A stretch of 64,000 nucleotides of DNA from Bacteroidia bacterium (GTDB taxonomy: Bacteria > Bacteroidota > Bacteroidia > J057 > JAIXKT01): contig JAIXKT010000021.1 in the NCBI GenBank assembly GCA_026932145.1, positions 1 to 64,000 of the forward strand. The letters run 5' to 3'. Shown here in pieces: positions 50,053 to 59,523 of the stretch. The position numbers and the translations under genes were made by a program. Each line of letters starts with the position of its first letter. Position 1 is the first letter of the stretch. Under the pieces are notes generated by a model. The model was not told the origin of the DNA. It did no database searches and was given only the letters and a program-made list of their open reading frames with translations.

Positions 50053-51840
50053 TTAATCTAATTTTAATACTGCCATGAAAGCGGATTGAGGTACTTCAAC
50101 GGTTCCTATTTGCCTCATACGTTTTTTTCCTTTCTTTTGTTTTTCGAGGAGTTTACGTTTTCGGGATATGTCTCCGCCGTAGCATTTAGCGGTAACGTCT
50201 TTTCGCAGTGCTTTGACGGTTTCACGGGAGATGATTTTGGCACCGATAGCTGCCTGAATAGCAATATCGAATTGCTGTCTGGGGATAAGTTCTTTGAGTT
50301 TTAGGCATAATCTTTTTCCCCAGTCGTAGGCTTTATCGCGGTGAATAATTGCGCTAAGGGCATCTACGGGGTCTCCGTTCAGCATAACGTCCATTTTTAC
50401 TAATGTGGATTCTTTGTAGCCAACGAGTTCATAATCTAAGGATGCGTAGCCTCTGGAAATGGTTTTTAGCCGGTCATAGAAGTCAAAGACTACTTCTGAT
50501 AAGGGCATTTCAAAGGTTAGCTCAACGCGCTCTGGGGTGAGGTATTGTTGGTTTTTGAAGATGCCGCGTTTTTCGATGCAGAGGGTCATGATTCCGCCGG
50601 TATATTCGGATTTGGTGATGATTTGTGCCTTGATGTAGGGTTCTTCTACCTTTTGGAGGCTTCCGGGGTCGGGCAAGTCGGTCGGGTTATGAACATCTAC
50701 AATTGTGCCGTTGGTTAAGGTGGCGATATACTGTACGTTTGGCACTGTGGTTATGACGGTCATGTCAAATTCTCGGTCTAACCGCTCTTGAACGATTTCC
50801 ATGTGCAGCATTCCCAGAAAACCGGTTCTAAAACCAAATCCTAATGCGGCTGAGGTCTCTGGCTCAAATACCAATGCAGCGTCATTGAGTTGCAGCTTTT
50901 CTAAAGAAGCTCTCAGCTCTTCAAATTCCTCTGTATCTACGGGGTAAATTCCGGCAAAAACCATAGGTTTCACGTCTTTAAATCCTTTTATAGCTTCTGT
51001 GGCGGGGTTACTCTGGGAAATAATGGTATCGCCTACCCGAACCTCCCGCACATCTTTGATGCCGGTTATTAAGTAACCAACGTCTCCGGCACAGATTTTT
51101 TCTCTGGGTTCTTTTTTAAGCCGTAGAATACCGATTTCATCCGCATAATAACTGGCTTTTGTGCTCATAAAGCGCAATAGTTCGCCCTTAGAAATAGAGC
51201 CGTCAAAAACACGAAAATAAGTAATAGTGCCTCTAAAAGAATTAAATATGGAGTCAAAAATCAACGCTTTGAGCGGTGCATCTGGGTTTCCTTTGGGGGC
51301 TGGTATCCGGTAAACGATAGCCTCTAAAATCGCTTGAATACCAGTACCTTCTTTGGCACTGGCTAAGATAATCTCCTCTTTATCACAACCTATCAAGGCC
51401 GTAATTTCATCACACATTTCCTCTACGCGAGCACCGGGTAAATCTATTTTATTGAGGACGGGGATGATTTCTAAGTCATTTTCAATCGCTAAGTAAAGGT
51501 TAGAAATAGTTTGTGCTTGGATTCCCTGGGCAGCGTCCACAACTAATAGGGCACCTTCACAGGCGGCTATTGAGCGAGATACTTCATACGAAAAATCAAC
51601 GTGGCCGGGTGTATCTATCAAATTAAAGGTGTATTTTTCTCCTTGAAATTGGTAGTCCATTTGTATTGCATGACTTTTGATGGTTATTCCCTTCTCGCGC
51701 TCTAAATCCATATCGTCTAACACCTGACTCATCATATCTCTGGCAGAAACGGTGTTTGTAAACTCTAACAGCCTATCAGCAAGGGTACTTTTCCCATGAT
51801 CTATATGTGCAATAATACAAAAGTTTCGGATTTTTTCCAT
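50053..51840 (-). CDS. lepA: Elongation factor 4 (LepA)
   Basis: Ribosome-associated translational GTPase, about 595 aa, full length. It acts in ribosome assembly or translation under stress. The start is the ATG at 51840 ([20 protein letters not shown]…); a longer open frame begins at a TTG at 51858 inside the promoter. Visible G motifs: AHIDHGKST (G1), DTPGHVDF (G3), NKID (G4), SAKEGTG (G5). The LepA-specific C-terminal domain ends with [18 protein letters not shown], shortened here to GKKRMRQIG and VPQSAF. TACCTTTG lies 7 nt before the ATG. Confidence 0.96.
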   Translation of the reverse strand: MEKIRNFCIIAHIDHGKSTLADRLLEFTNTVSARDMMSQVLDDMDLEREKGITIKSHAIQMDYQFQGEKYTFNLIDTPGHVDFSYEVSRSIAACEGALLVVDAAQGIQAQTISNLYLAIENDLEIIPVLNKIDLPGARVEEMCDEITALIGCDKEEIILASAKEGTGIQAILEAIVYRIPAPKGNPDAPLKALIFDSIFNSFRGTITYFRVFDGSISKGELLRFMSTKASYYADEIGILRLKKEPREKICAGDVGYLITGIKDVREVRVGDTIISQSNPATEAIKGFKDVKPMVFAGIYPVDTEEFEELRASLEKLQLNDAALVFEPETSAALGFGFRTGFLGMLHMEIVQERLDREFDMTVITTVPNVQYIATLTNGTIVDVHNPTDLPDPGSLQKVEEPYIKAQIITKSEYTGGIMTLCIEKRGIFKNQQYLTPERVELTFEMPLSEVVFDFYDRLKTISRGYASLDYELVGYKESTLVKMDVMLNGDPVDALSAIIHRDKAYDWGKRLCLKLKELIPRQQFDIAIQAAIGAKIISRETVKALRKDVTAKCYGGDISRKRKLLEKQKKGKKRMRQIGTVEVPQSAFMAVLKLD

Positions 51841-51847
51841 TATGCCA

Positions 51848-51855
51848 CAAAGGTA
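51848..51855 (-). promoter_or_regulatory. -7 box of lepA; very short or no leader
   Basis: On the minus strand TACCTTTG ends 7 nt before the ATG (A at 51840). It overlaps the longer open frame, which argues for the ATG start. Confidence 0.55.
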
Positions 51856-51998
51856 CAAAACAGAAATACAGCTTAAATAGGAAAAAAATACTTAAACCCA
51901 TTCTTGGGAAGTATTCTTGGGTGTTTTTTGAAAAGAATTTCTAAAGAAATAGATTTAGAAGATTTAAGACACAATATTTTTTTGAAAATAAATTGAAC

Positions 51999-52006
51999 TA
52001 ACTTTG
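51999..52006 (+). promoter_or_regulatory. -7 box upstream of the carbon-uptake cluster
   Basis: TAACTTTG, a full match to TAnnTTTG, lies 53 nt before the ATG at 52060. A TTTG at 51981-51984 is too close (14 nt) for a usual -33 box. Confidence 0.5.
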
Positions 52007-52059
52007 CAGCGAATTTGTAATCACCTCCAAGTTGTGGTAATCTTGTTTACAAAGCAAGT

Positions 52060-52458
52060 ATGCTCCTAAATTCTGAAAGAGTCGTTTTTAAAGCTACATT
52101 AGCTGTCGCTTTGCTCGGCGGTATCTTAGGCATCGTTTTTCAGATGTCTTTGCATCCGAAGAGGGTTGTGCATCAGATATGCAGCACGGCTCCTTTCTTC
52201 CAGAATTTTAATCTAAAGAAGACTAAAAGTATCACAGCCACTTTTTACTCCCTTGAAGAAAACAATCTTTGTAAAGACCAAGAGAATAAAAAAGAGGAAA
52301 ACCGAGTAGATAATGTACTCGAGGTAGCCCAGTATTCTGTACCTATCGTTATCAATGCATTGATAGGTTACGGTCATTTTTATGGCGTACACGCCCCTAT
52401 TTTGTGGGATATTCCGCTTTACGCACTGTTTCACGCGTGGAAGCATTTTCTTAATTAA
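52060..52458 (+). CDS. Small membrane protein upstream of dabA
   Basis: Protein of 132 aa, not recognised. A hydrophobic helix at about 8-29 (FKATLAVALLGGILGIVFQM), a polar and charged middle (about 35-80, with EENNLCKDQENKKEE) and a second, less hydrophobic helical stretch at about 85-128 rich in aromatic residues and His (GHFYGVHAPILWDIPLYALF). Both ends are probably in or on the membrane. It has a -7 box, has no terminator, and is on the same strand 199 nt before dabA, so it may belong to the carbon-uptake unit. Its role is unknown. Confidence 0.55.
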   Translation: MLLNSERVVFKATLAVALLGGILGIVFQMSLHPKRVVHQICSTAPFFQNFNLKKTKSITATFYSLEENNLCKDQENKKEENRVDNVLEVAQYSVPIVINALIGYGHFYGVHAPILWDIPLYALFHAWKHFLN

Positions 52459-52657
52459 TAACTTAGAGTTTAACACTGTTTTTAGCCATTGGCTATTTTA
52501 CCTAACTCATCCATAGAGTTTAGTAAGTTGTTTCTCTATTCCATACTTTTTTAGCTATGGAAAACCTGTTAGTATTTGAAATAATTTCAAATATAGTGGT
52601 ATATCTATTATTATTTAAGTAAAAAAAACACAATATTATTGTTTAAAAAACAAAAAA

Positions 52658-55156
52658 ATGAAATCCATTGACAATGCTGAGGATTCCTCGGTAGGGCAGA
52701 TTTTGAGCCAAATTCGGCACTATCTGCCAACACAAAACCCATTAAAGTACTTTATTCATCATAATACGCTACATGCGTTTCAAGATAAAAACTTTCACGA
52801 AGCACTTCGAGTTTCTGCTCAAAATTTTGGTTATCAGGTATATTTACCTTTAGAAGATTACCGAAAGATGTACCAAAAAGGCCAGATACAGGAAGCTGTG
52901 TTGGCTCGTTGCATCAAAGAGGCTAAGGGAGAGCAATCCCTGCAAGAATGGCAAGACAAACTACTGCATCATAAATATGACGAAACTCACCACCAATATG
53001 TGGGTAATCTCAGGGCGTATTGGAAAAAAGGCTGCAAGATTAATCTTGATAAATATGTGCATCCAACCTTATTTAAGGTTTTAGGAGCATTTTTAGATCA
53101 AGGTATTGCTAATCAGAAATTTCCGTACTATCAATTACCGTTTTTAGAGGCAATAAAAAAAATAGAGCAGCATAGCTATAGTAGCCTTTTCAAAACAAAA
53201 CGGGCTAAAAAACTTCTTCTTGAAGAGAAAGACTTATTGCAAGCACTTTTTGATTTAATCATCGGGGATGAAATGCTGGTAGAGCGTTATTTATTTGACC
53301 AGCAATTTGCTCATCCCGGTTGGTCTGGGATGTTCTGTGTTTTAGAGGAAAACCCTGATACCTTAGTGGATAAAAGAATTGTATCGCTACAAGATTTAAT
53401 AACCTTTGAACTGCTATTAGAATTAGACACCTTAGATGAGCGATACGGCGAAAAATGGAAGCCAATATCTGCTTACTTACCTGCTGATTTTAAGCGGGAT
53501 GCATTATCAGAGTTTTCATATAATGAACTTTTTGAAGTTTTTAGTCTTTGGCAAGAAGCATTTGAATGGAGCTATTACGACGGTGTGCTGAAAGGAATCA
53601 GTATTACTTACAAAAATAACATTCAGGAAGAGCAACATAGTTTTCAAGCTGTTTTTTGTATAGATGATAGAGAATGTTCATTTAGGCGGCATTTAGAAGC
53701 TACCGATAGCTTGTGTGAAACTTTTAGTACGGCGGGTTTTTTTAATGTTGCGTTTTATTTTCAGCCGGAAAATGGAAAGTTTCTCACAAAGTCATGCCCG
53801 GCGCCACAATCTACGCCCTATTTGATTCAGGAGCAGCAGGCTGAAAAACATCACCATAAAGACACTTTGATTCACAACCAAACGCATAGTTTTTGGGGTG
53901 GCTTATTGGCTTCACCCACTATAGGGTTTTGGTCTGCTATACGATTGGGAATCAATATTTTATTTCCTTCGGAAATACCGGAAGCGGTATCTTCATTTAA
54001 ACACATGTCTCAAAAAAGCCAGCTAACTATTGACTATACCGGCCAGAGACAACATGATTTACAAGTAGGTTTTTCGGTTCCTGAAATGGTTGAGCGGGTA
54101 ACGGGTTTTCTATTGGGAATCGGTTTAGTAGAAAATTTTGCACCAATAGTGTATATTGTTGGGCATGGAGCAAGTAGCATCAACAACACTCATTATGCAG
54201 GATACGATTGCGGTGCTTGTTCGGGCAGGGCAGGTTCTGTAAATGCTCGTGTGGTAGCTTATATGGCGAATAAGCCGGAAGTTCGTAAGCTACTTACCCA
54301 AAAAGGAATAGTTATTCCTGAAACCACTCAATTTATTGGAGCGCTACATGATACTACTCGGGACGAAGTTGCGTTTTTTGATGAGGAGATACTAACATCT
54401 GTTAATGAACGAAAACATCAGGAAAATCTACGGGTTTTTGAAAGCTCTTTGCAGGAAAATGCCAAAGAGCGTTCCCGTAGATTTTTATTAGTAGATTCCA
54501 AAAAGTCCGCTAAAAAAGTACATCAACAAGTGAAACAGCGTGCTTTTTCGTTATATGAGCCGCGCCCGGAATGGAATCACGCCACGAACGCCCTTTGTCT
54601 CATCGGAAAAAGAGAAAATAGTAAACAATTATTTTTGGATAGACGTGCTTTTCTAAATTCGTATGACTACCGAATTGACCCGGATGGCTCTATTTTGCTG
54701 GGAATACTGAATGCTGTAACGCCTGTTTGTGGAGGGATAAATTTAGAATATTACTTTTCAAGGGTTGATAACTACCGTTTGGGGGCAGGGACTAAACTTC
54801 CCCATAATGTGATGAGCTTGATAGGCGTGGCGAACGGCATAGACGGAGACCTGCGTACAGGATTACCGAGACAAATGGTTGATATTCACGACTCTTTGCG
54901 TCTTTTGGTAATAATAGAGCATTTTCCGGATGCTGCATTGCAGATTGTTAAAGCAAACCCGGCTACATACGAGTGGTATATTAATGACTGGATTCACTTG
55001 GCAGTGATTCATCCGGAAAATAAAAAGGTATTTGTGTTTAGGCAGGGAGAGTTCATTTTGCACGAACCTATACTCAATTCGATTCCGCAAGTTAATTCTC
55101 TAAGAGAAGTCTTTGAAACTGAGGCTGAAAATTTACCGGTTTATCAAATATATTAA
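52658..55156 (+). CDS. dabA: Inorganic carbon uptake protein DabA (DUF2309)
   Basis: Cytoplasmic, membrane-associated subunit of the DAB system, which converts CO2 to bicarbonate in one direction, driven by cation flow through DabB. 832 aa; the family is about 800-1000. The beta-carbonic-anhydrase-like zinc site is visible: Cys334 and Asp336 in VFCIDDRECSFRRHLE, His503 in IVGHGASS, and Cys518 in YDCGACSG. Cys-x-Asp and the 15-residue His-Cys spacing match those known for Halothiobacillus DabA. dabB follows after 2 nt, a SulP transporter next. In a heterotroph it would supply bicarbonate for carboxylases at low CO2. Confidence 0.93.
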   Translation: MKSIDNAEDSSVGQILSQIRHYLPTQNPLKYFIHHNTLHAFQDKNFHEALRVSAQNFGYQVYLPLEDYRKMYQKGQIQEAVLARCIKEAKGEQSLQEWQDKLLHHKYDETHHQYVGNLRAYWKKGCKINLDKYVHPTLFKVLGAFLDQGIANQKFPYYQLPFLEAIKKIEQHSYSSLFKTKRAKKLLLEEKDLLQALFDLIIGDEMLVERYLFDQQFAHPGWSGMFCVLEENPDTLVDKRIVSLQDLITFELLLELDTLDERYGEKWKPISAYLPADFKRDALSEFSYNELFEVFSLWQEAFEWSYYDGVLKGISITYKNNIQEEQHSFQAVFCIDDRECSFRRHLEATDSLCETFSTAGFFNVAFYFQPENGKFLTKSCPAPQSTPYLIQEQQAEKHHHKDTLIHNQTHSFWGGLLASPTIGFWSAIRLGINILFPSEIPEAVSSFKHMSQKSQLTIDYTGQRQHDLQVGFSVPEMVERVTGFLLGIGLVENFAPIVYIVGHGASSINNTHYAGYDCGACSGRAGSVNARVVAYMANKPEVRKLLTQKGIVIPETTQFIGALHDTTRDEVAFFDEEILTSVNERKHQENLRVFESSLQENAKERSRRFLLVDSKKSAKKVHQQVKQRAFSLYEPRPEWNHATNALCLIGKRENSKQLFLDRRAFLNSYDYRIDPDGSILLGILNAVTPVCGGINLEYYFSRVDNYRLGAGTKLPHNVMSLIGVANGIDGDLRTGLPRQMVDIHDSLRLLVIIEHFPDAALQIVKANPATYEWYINDWIHLAVIHPENKKVFVFRQGEFILHEPILNSIPQVNSLREVFETEAENLPVYQIY

Positions 55157-55158
55157 TT

Positions 55159-57024
55159 ATGAACATCAGTTTTGCTATAGTTAGCTTAGTTGCCGTACCG
55201 TTTTTAGGTTTTTGGCTGAGTGTGCTTTCTCCGTCAAAGCGAGAAACACTCATTTCTCGAATAGCTATGTTCACAACAGGATCCCAATTATTGCTCTTAT
55301 GTGCATTCATTGTGTATTGGTTGGTTCAGGATACCGGAGATATTAATCTGGAAGAGTTGGTATTATACCGGTCAAAAGGCTACTATTTTTTTATCAATTT
55401 TTATTTTGACAAGATAGCGGCGTGTTATTTGTTGGTAGGTTCTTTTATTACGTTTTTGATAGCTCGGTACAGCCACTACTATATGCACTTAGAGCCGGGC
55501 TATAAGCGGTTTTTCAATACGATTTTACTGTTCTTTTTTGGCTATAATTTAACCGTTCTTGCTGGGAATTTCGAGACTTTTTTTATTGGGTGGGAGGTTT
55601 TAGGTATTTCTTCTTTTTTGTTAATAGCGTTTTACCGAGATCGTTATTTGCCTGTCAAGAATGCTGTTAAGGTATTTTCAATCTATCGAATTGGTGATTT
55701 AGGGCTTTTAGCGGCTATGTGGGCAAGCCACCATTTTTGGCACGAAAGTATTACGTTTTTCAAGATGAGTAGCCACGTGTTGGTTCACAAGAATTTATCA
55801 GTAGATAGCGGAATAGGTATTTTTATTGGATTATCTTTGTTGGTTGCGGCGCTGGCAAAATCCGCCCAAGTGCCATTTTCTTCGTGGCTTCCTCGAGCTA
55901 TGGAAGGCCCTACGCCGTCCAGTGCCATTTTTTATGGCTCATTATCAGTTCATTTAGGGGTCTTTTTGTTGTTGAGGACTTATCCTTTTTGGGAGGGGCA
56001 GATTGCGGTTAGAGTTGCCATTGGTTTAATGGGCTTACTTACGGCTATTGTATCTTCTTTGATTGCGCGGGTTCAATCGTCCATAAAGCCTAAGATTGCC
56101 TATGCGTCTATCACCCAAATAGGTATCATGTTTATCGAAGTTGCACTCGGCTGGCATACCTTAGCGCTGCTACATTTTGCCGGAAATGCTTTTTTAAGGA
56201 CGTATCAACTATTGGTATCGCCTTCGGTTGTCAGTTATTTAATTCAGGAGCAAATCTATCATTTTGTTCCGGGTAGCGGCACTCAAACGGGAAAAATAAG
56301 AGACACACTTTATTTACTTTCTTTAAAGGAATGGAATATGGACTATTTCATGACCAATAGAGTATTCCGGTTCTTAAAAAGGCGAGGGAAGTTGCTTTCT
56401 TTTTTAACGCCTAAAAATGTACTATACTACTTTTTCCCGATATATGTTACTGGTTTTGGGTTGTATTTTTTTCAAGATATACTTTCTCCGTTAATATTGG
56501 AGTTTCTACCGCCTGTTTTTGCGTTGTTGGGGTTGGTTATGGTACTGCGGTCATTTGCAGAAAATGAGCATCCACGGTTAGCTTGGTTTCTGATTTTGTT
56601 TAATCACATTAGTTTGGCACTTGCTGTTTCTTTCAACAAACAGATAGACTTTCATGAAACCGTTATTTTTTTCAGTGGAGTTGTTCCGGCAGGGATAATC
56701 GGGCTTATTTGCTTAAATAAACTAAAAAAAGCAGAGCCGGAATCATTTGATTTAGAAGGGTATTCAGGGCATATTGTTAAGCATCAAACGTTAGCTTTTG
56801 TGTTTTTATTAGCGGCACTTGGCTTGATTGGCTTTCCCATAACACCAACCTTTATTGGTGAAGATTTACTGATTAGCCATATTTATGAACATCAATTTGT
56901 ATTGGGAATGTTGGTCGCACTCAGTTTTGTGGTCAGTGGCATCTCGCTTATCAGAATTTATGCGAGGCTGTTTTTAGGGCCGCAAATATCACCCAGCATC
57001 TCAAATCCGTTAAAATCAAGTTAA
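55159..57024 (+). CDS. dabB: DabB, NuoL-like cation-translocating subunit
   Basis: Membrane partner of DabA, 621 aa, about 14 helices of the antiporter-like family shared with NuoL and MrpA. It should couple ion flow to CO2 hydration by DabA. Visible: FFIGWEVLGISSFLLIAFYRD (pumping Glu; given as FIGWEVLGISSFLL), AKSAQVPFSSWLPRAMEGPTPSS shortened to SAQVPFSSWLPRAMEG, then AIFYGSLSVHLG, where NuoL has ALIHAATMV. This change marks DabB rather than complex I. It starts 2 nt after dabA, so they are translationally coupled. Often misannotated as NADH dehydrogenase. Confidence 0.9.
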   Translation: MNISFAIVSLVAVPFLGFWLSVLSPSKRETLISRIAMFTTGSQLLLLCAFIVYWLVQDTGDINLEELVLYRSKGYYFFINFYFDKIAACYLLVGSFITFLIARYSHYYMHLEPGYKRFFNTILLFFFGYNLTVLAGNFETFFIGWEVLGISSFLLIAFYRDRYLPVKNAVKVFSIYRIGDLGLLAAMWASHHFWHESITFFKMSSHVLVHKNLSVDSGIGIFIGLSLLVAALAKSAQVPFSSWLPRAMEGPTPSSAIFYGSLSVHLGVFLLLRTYPFWEGQIAVRVAIGLMGLLTAIVSSLIARVQSSIKPKIAYASITQIGIMFIEVALGWHTLALLHFAGNAFLRTYQLLVSPSVVSYLIQEQIYHFVPGSGTQTGKIRDTLYLLSLKEWNMDYFMTNRVFRFLKRRGKLLSFLTPKNVLYYFFPIYVTGFGLYFFQDILSPLILEFLPPVFALLGLVMVLRSFAENEHPRLAWFLILFNHISLALAVSFNKQIDFHETVIFFSGVVPAGIIGLICLNKLKKAEPESFDLEGYSGHIVKHQTLAFVFLLAALGLIGFPITPTFIGEDLLISHIYEHQFVLGMLVALSFVVSGISLIRIYARLFLGPQISPSISNPLKSS

Positions 57025-57029
57025 AAAAA

Positions 57030-57066
57030 CATTTTTCATTTTTCATTTTTCATTTTTCATTTTTCA
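57030..57066 (+). repeat. 7-bp tandem repeat (CATTTTT, 5.3 copies) before the SulP start codon
   Basis: Five CATTTTT units plus CA occupy nearly the whole 44-nt gap between dabB and the SulP gene, ending 2 nt before the ATG. On the minus strand the unit is AAAAATG, one base from the AAAAATT unit at 10924-10956. Confidence 0.92.
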
Positions 57067-57068
57067 AC

Positions 57069-58649
57069 ATGAATAATCAATCAGTATTATCGTTATCTAC
57101 ATTTAAAGATAGCAAACAAAGTTTAAAATCAGATATGGTTTCGGGCTTTCTGGTTTTTTTGATAGCACTGCCCTTAAGTCTTGGGATAGCCAAGGCGAGT
57201 GGTTTTCCGGCAGCTATGGGCGTGTTAGCGGCTATGGTAGGCGGCATTTTTACGACCTTTTTCAAGGTATGTGATTTATCTATCAAGGGGCCGGCTGCCG
57301 GCTTAATTACAATATGTTCCGGTGCCATCATGGAATTTGGCGGAGGTGAACAAGGCTGGAAGATGACCTGCGCAGTAATTGTGGTAATGGCAGCTATTCA
57401 GATTCTTTTTGCAGTATTAAAAGTTGGCTCATACGGAGACTTTTTCCCACACTCAGCAATACATGGAATGCTTGCCGCAATTGGGATTATCATTATTTCC
57501 AAACAAATACCGGTGCTTTTAGGCGACGAACCTTCTATGTATAAAGGAGAAAGCCCAATAGCATTACTCTTAGATATTCCCAGATTCATCGTTTTTGCCC
57601 ACTGGCATATTGCGGCCATCGGCTTGCTTAGTGCCTTAATCATGTTTGGCATCCCGTTTATAAAAAAGAACGTTATCCAAAAAATCCCTGCACCAATGAT
57701 AGCTTTAATACTAACAATTCCGTTGTCTATTTATTGGCACTTTAAGCAAACTGAACCAGATTATTCGCTCGTTTCAATAGGTGATTTCTGGGGAAGTATG
57801 GGGCTACACGTTGATTTCTCCGGAATTACTACATTAGTATTTTGGAAATATGTATTTATGTTTTTGTTTATCAATAGTTTAGAATCATTACTTACCGTAA
57901 AAGCAGTTGATCAATTAGATAAAACTTCCAGAAAATCAGACCCTAACGGAGATTTGATGGGTTTGGGTTTTGCGAACTTTTTATCCGGCTTACTTGGCGG
58001 GCTACCCATAATTTCAGAAGTCGTGAGAAGCTCTGCTAATATTGGCTTTGGTGCCAAAACAAAGTGGTCAAATTTCTTCCACGGAATATTTTTACTAATA
58101 GTGATGCTATTTTTAATACCGGTTATTGAGTTGATACCCAATGCTACCTTAGCCGCAATGTTAATTTATGCAGGATTTAGGCTTGCCTCACCCAAAGAAT
58201 TTGCGCATACTTATCAAATCGGAAAAGAACAACTATTGGTTTTTTTGATAACAATTATCGTAACCTTAGCGGAAGACTTATTGGTTGGTGTCTTAACCGG
58301 AATCTTAGTTGAAATGATAGTTTATTTCCTAAATGGTATATCTTATCGAAATGTATTTAAAGCACAATATCAAATTGATCAAAATACAGACGAAACGGTT
58401 ATCCATGTTCAAGGAGCAGCAATATTCTCAAACCTAATCAGCTTCAAAAAGATTTTGACAAAATTAACTGAAAAACAAAAGGTTATCTTTGATGTGAGCC
58501 AATCTACATTGATAGATCATTCCTTTATGAATTTTATTCGGTACTTTGAAACTGAATACAATAATGGTGGAGGCAATTTCTCAGTAGTTGGCTTAGAAAA
58601 CCTTCAAGGTTTCTCTAATCACAAATTATCCGGAAGGAGAAAAAAATAA
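57069..58649 (+). CDS. SulP/SLC26-family anion transporter, likely bicarbonate
   Basis: Inner-membrane transporter of 526 aa with the SulP core (about 10-400: KSDMVSGFLVFLIALPLSLGIA shortened to SGFLVFLIALPLSLG, then FFKVCDLSIKGPAAGLI) and a C-terminal STAS-like domain that seems short (about 440-520). SulP proteins carry sulfate, bicarbonate, chloride or other anions. Its place after dabAB suggests bicarbonate, perhaps Na+-linked as in BicA; the sequence alone does not prove this. The upstream gap is a heptamer array that replaces any ribosome-binding region, so its translation could depend on array length. Confidence 0.85.
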   Translation: MNNQSVLSLSTFKDSKQSLKSDMVSGFLVFLIALPLSLGIAKASGFPAAMGVLAAMVGGIFTTFFKVCDLSIKGPAAGLITICSGAIMEFGGGEQGWKMTCAVIVVMAAIQILFAVLKVGSYGDFFPHSAIHGMLAAIGIIIISKQIPVLLGDEPSMYKGESPIALLLDIPRFIVFAHWHIAAIGLLSALIMFGIPFIKKNVIQKIPAPMIALILTIPLSIYWHFKQTEPDYSLVSIGDFWGSMGLHVDFSGITTLVFWKYVFMFLFINSLESLLTVKAVDQLDKTSRKSDPNGDLMGLGFANFLSGLLGGLPIISEVVRSSANIGFGAKTKWSNFFHGIFLLIVMLFLIPVIELIPNATLAAMLIYAGFRLASPKEFAHTYQIGKEQLLVFLITIIVTLAEDLLVGVLTGILVEMIVYFLNGISYRNVFKAQYQIDQNTDETVIHVQGAAIFSNLISFKKILTKLTEKQKVIFDVSQSTLIDHSFMNFIRYFETEYNNGGGNFSVVGLENLQGFSNHKLSGRRKK

Positions 58650-58666
58650 CTATTTAACATATAAGA

Positions 58667-59452
58667 ATGAAATATGTCCATAGAATAATCGTTTTAATGA
58701 TTTTTGGGTTAGCTTTTAATCTTTCGTTTGCCCAAAAAAACATTGTAAACCAATGGAATGGCTGGTATATCTATACCGGTGACCATACGATAACTAAAAA
58801 AATTGGATTACATACTGAGTATCAGTGGATAAGGTCTAATATAATCACAGATTGGCAGCAAAGTTTGCCGTTACTTGGGCTTAACTACCGAACTACCGAC
58901 AACACATTGCTAACGCTGGGTTATGGCTACGTCATAACGTATCCATACGGAAAGCAGCCGCTTAACCACGCCGTTGGTGAGCACGATATATGGGAGCAGT
59001 TTATCCAAAGGCAACGTATCGGAAGATGTTATTTTAACCACCGCTATCGTTTAGAGCAACGTTGGATGCAAAACTTCACAAAAACTCCCGAAAATAAATA
59101 TGTTCTGGATAATTATATATTTAGAAACCGCGCTCGTTATCGTTTTATGGTCTCGATTCCCCTTAACCATAAAGAAATGACAAACAATACCTTGTTTTTA
59201 AGCTTGTATGACGAACTGTTTGTCAATATTGGGCACAACATCGGCCTAAATCTATTTGACCAAAACCGAATTTCGGCCACATTAGGCTGGCAATTTAACC
59301 CTGACTTGAACTTACAAGTTGGTTATATGAATCAATATATCCAAAAACCAAACGCTGTGGATATGGAAAACAACCATACTGTTCAACTCTGGCTTACCTA
59401 TAATATTGACTTCAGAAAACTATTTCCTGCAAAAATCGAGGAAAAACAGTAA
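58667..59452 (+). CDS. DUF2490 family outer-membrane beta-barrel protein
   Basis: Protein of 261 aa with a signal peptide (cut after LSFAQ, residue 22) and repeated amphipathic strands ending in aromatic residues (WNGWYIYTGDH, YRFMVSIPL, LQVGYMNQYIQ), typical of DUF2490 barrels. In Bacteroidota these often lie beside SulP-type or carbon-related transport genes; no function is proven. It starts 17 nt after the SulP gene and should be its co-transcribed last member, perhaps an outer-membrane pore for the same anion. Confidence 0.75.
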   Translation: MKYVHRIIVLMIFGLAFNLSFAQKNIVNQWNGWYIYTGDHTITKKIGLHTEYQWIRSNIITDWQQSLPLLGLNYRTTDNTLLTLGYGYVITYPYGKQPLNHAVGEHDIWEQFIQRQRIGRCYFNHRYRLEQRWMQNFTKTPENKYVLDNYIFRNRARYRFMVSIPLNHKEMTNNTLFLSLYDELFVNIGHNIGLNLFDQNRISATLGWQFNPDLNLQVGYMNQYIQKPNAVDMENNHTVQLWLTYNIDFRKLFPAKIEEKQ

Positions 59453-59523
59453 AATCATAAAAATCTTAGATTTAGTTTATGTGCCTTAGTTATTGGTATT
59501 TTGATGATTCTTAGTGCCTTAAG

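Noticed and set aside
52459-52657. AT-rich gap before dabA as a riboswitch
   Set aside because: Only short palindromes such as TATTTGAAA/TTTCAAATA are present; no conserved riboswitch core was recognised.
55159-57024. Annotation of dabB as a complex I NuoL subunit
   Set aside because: It is coupled to dabA and lacks the NuoL ALIHAATMV histidine motif; a true nuoL is at 15691.
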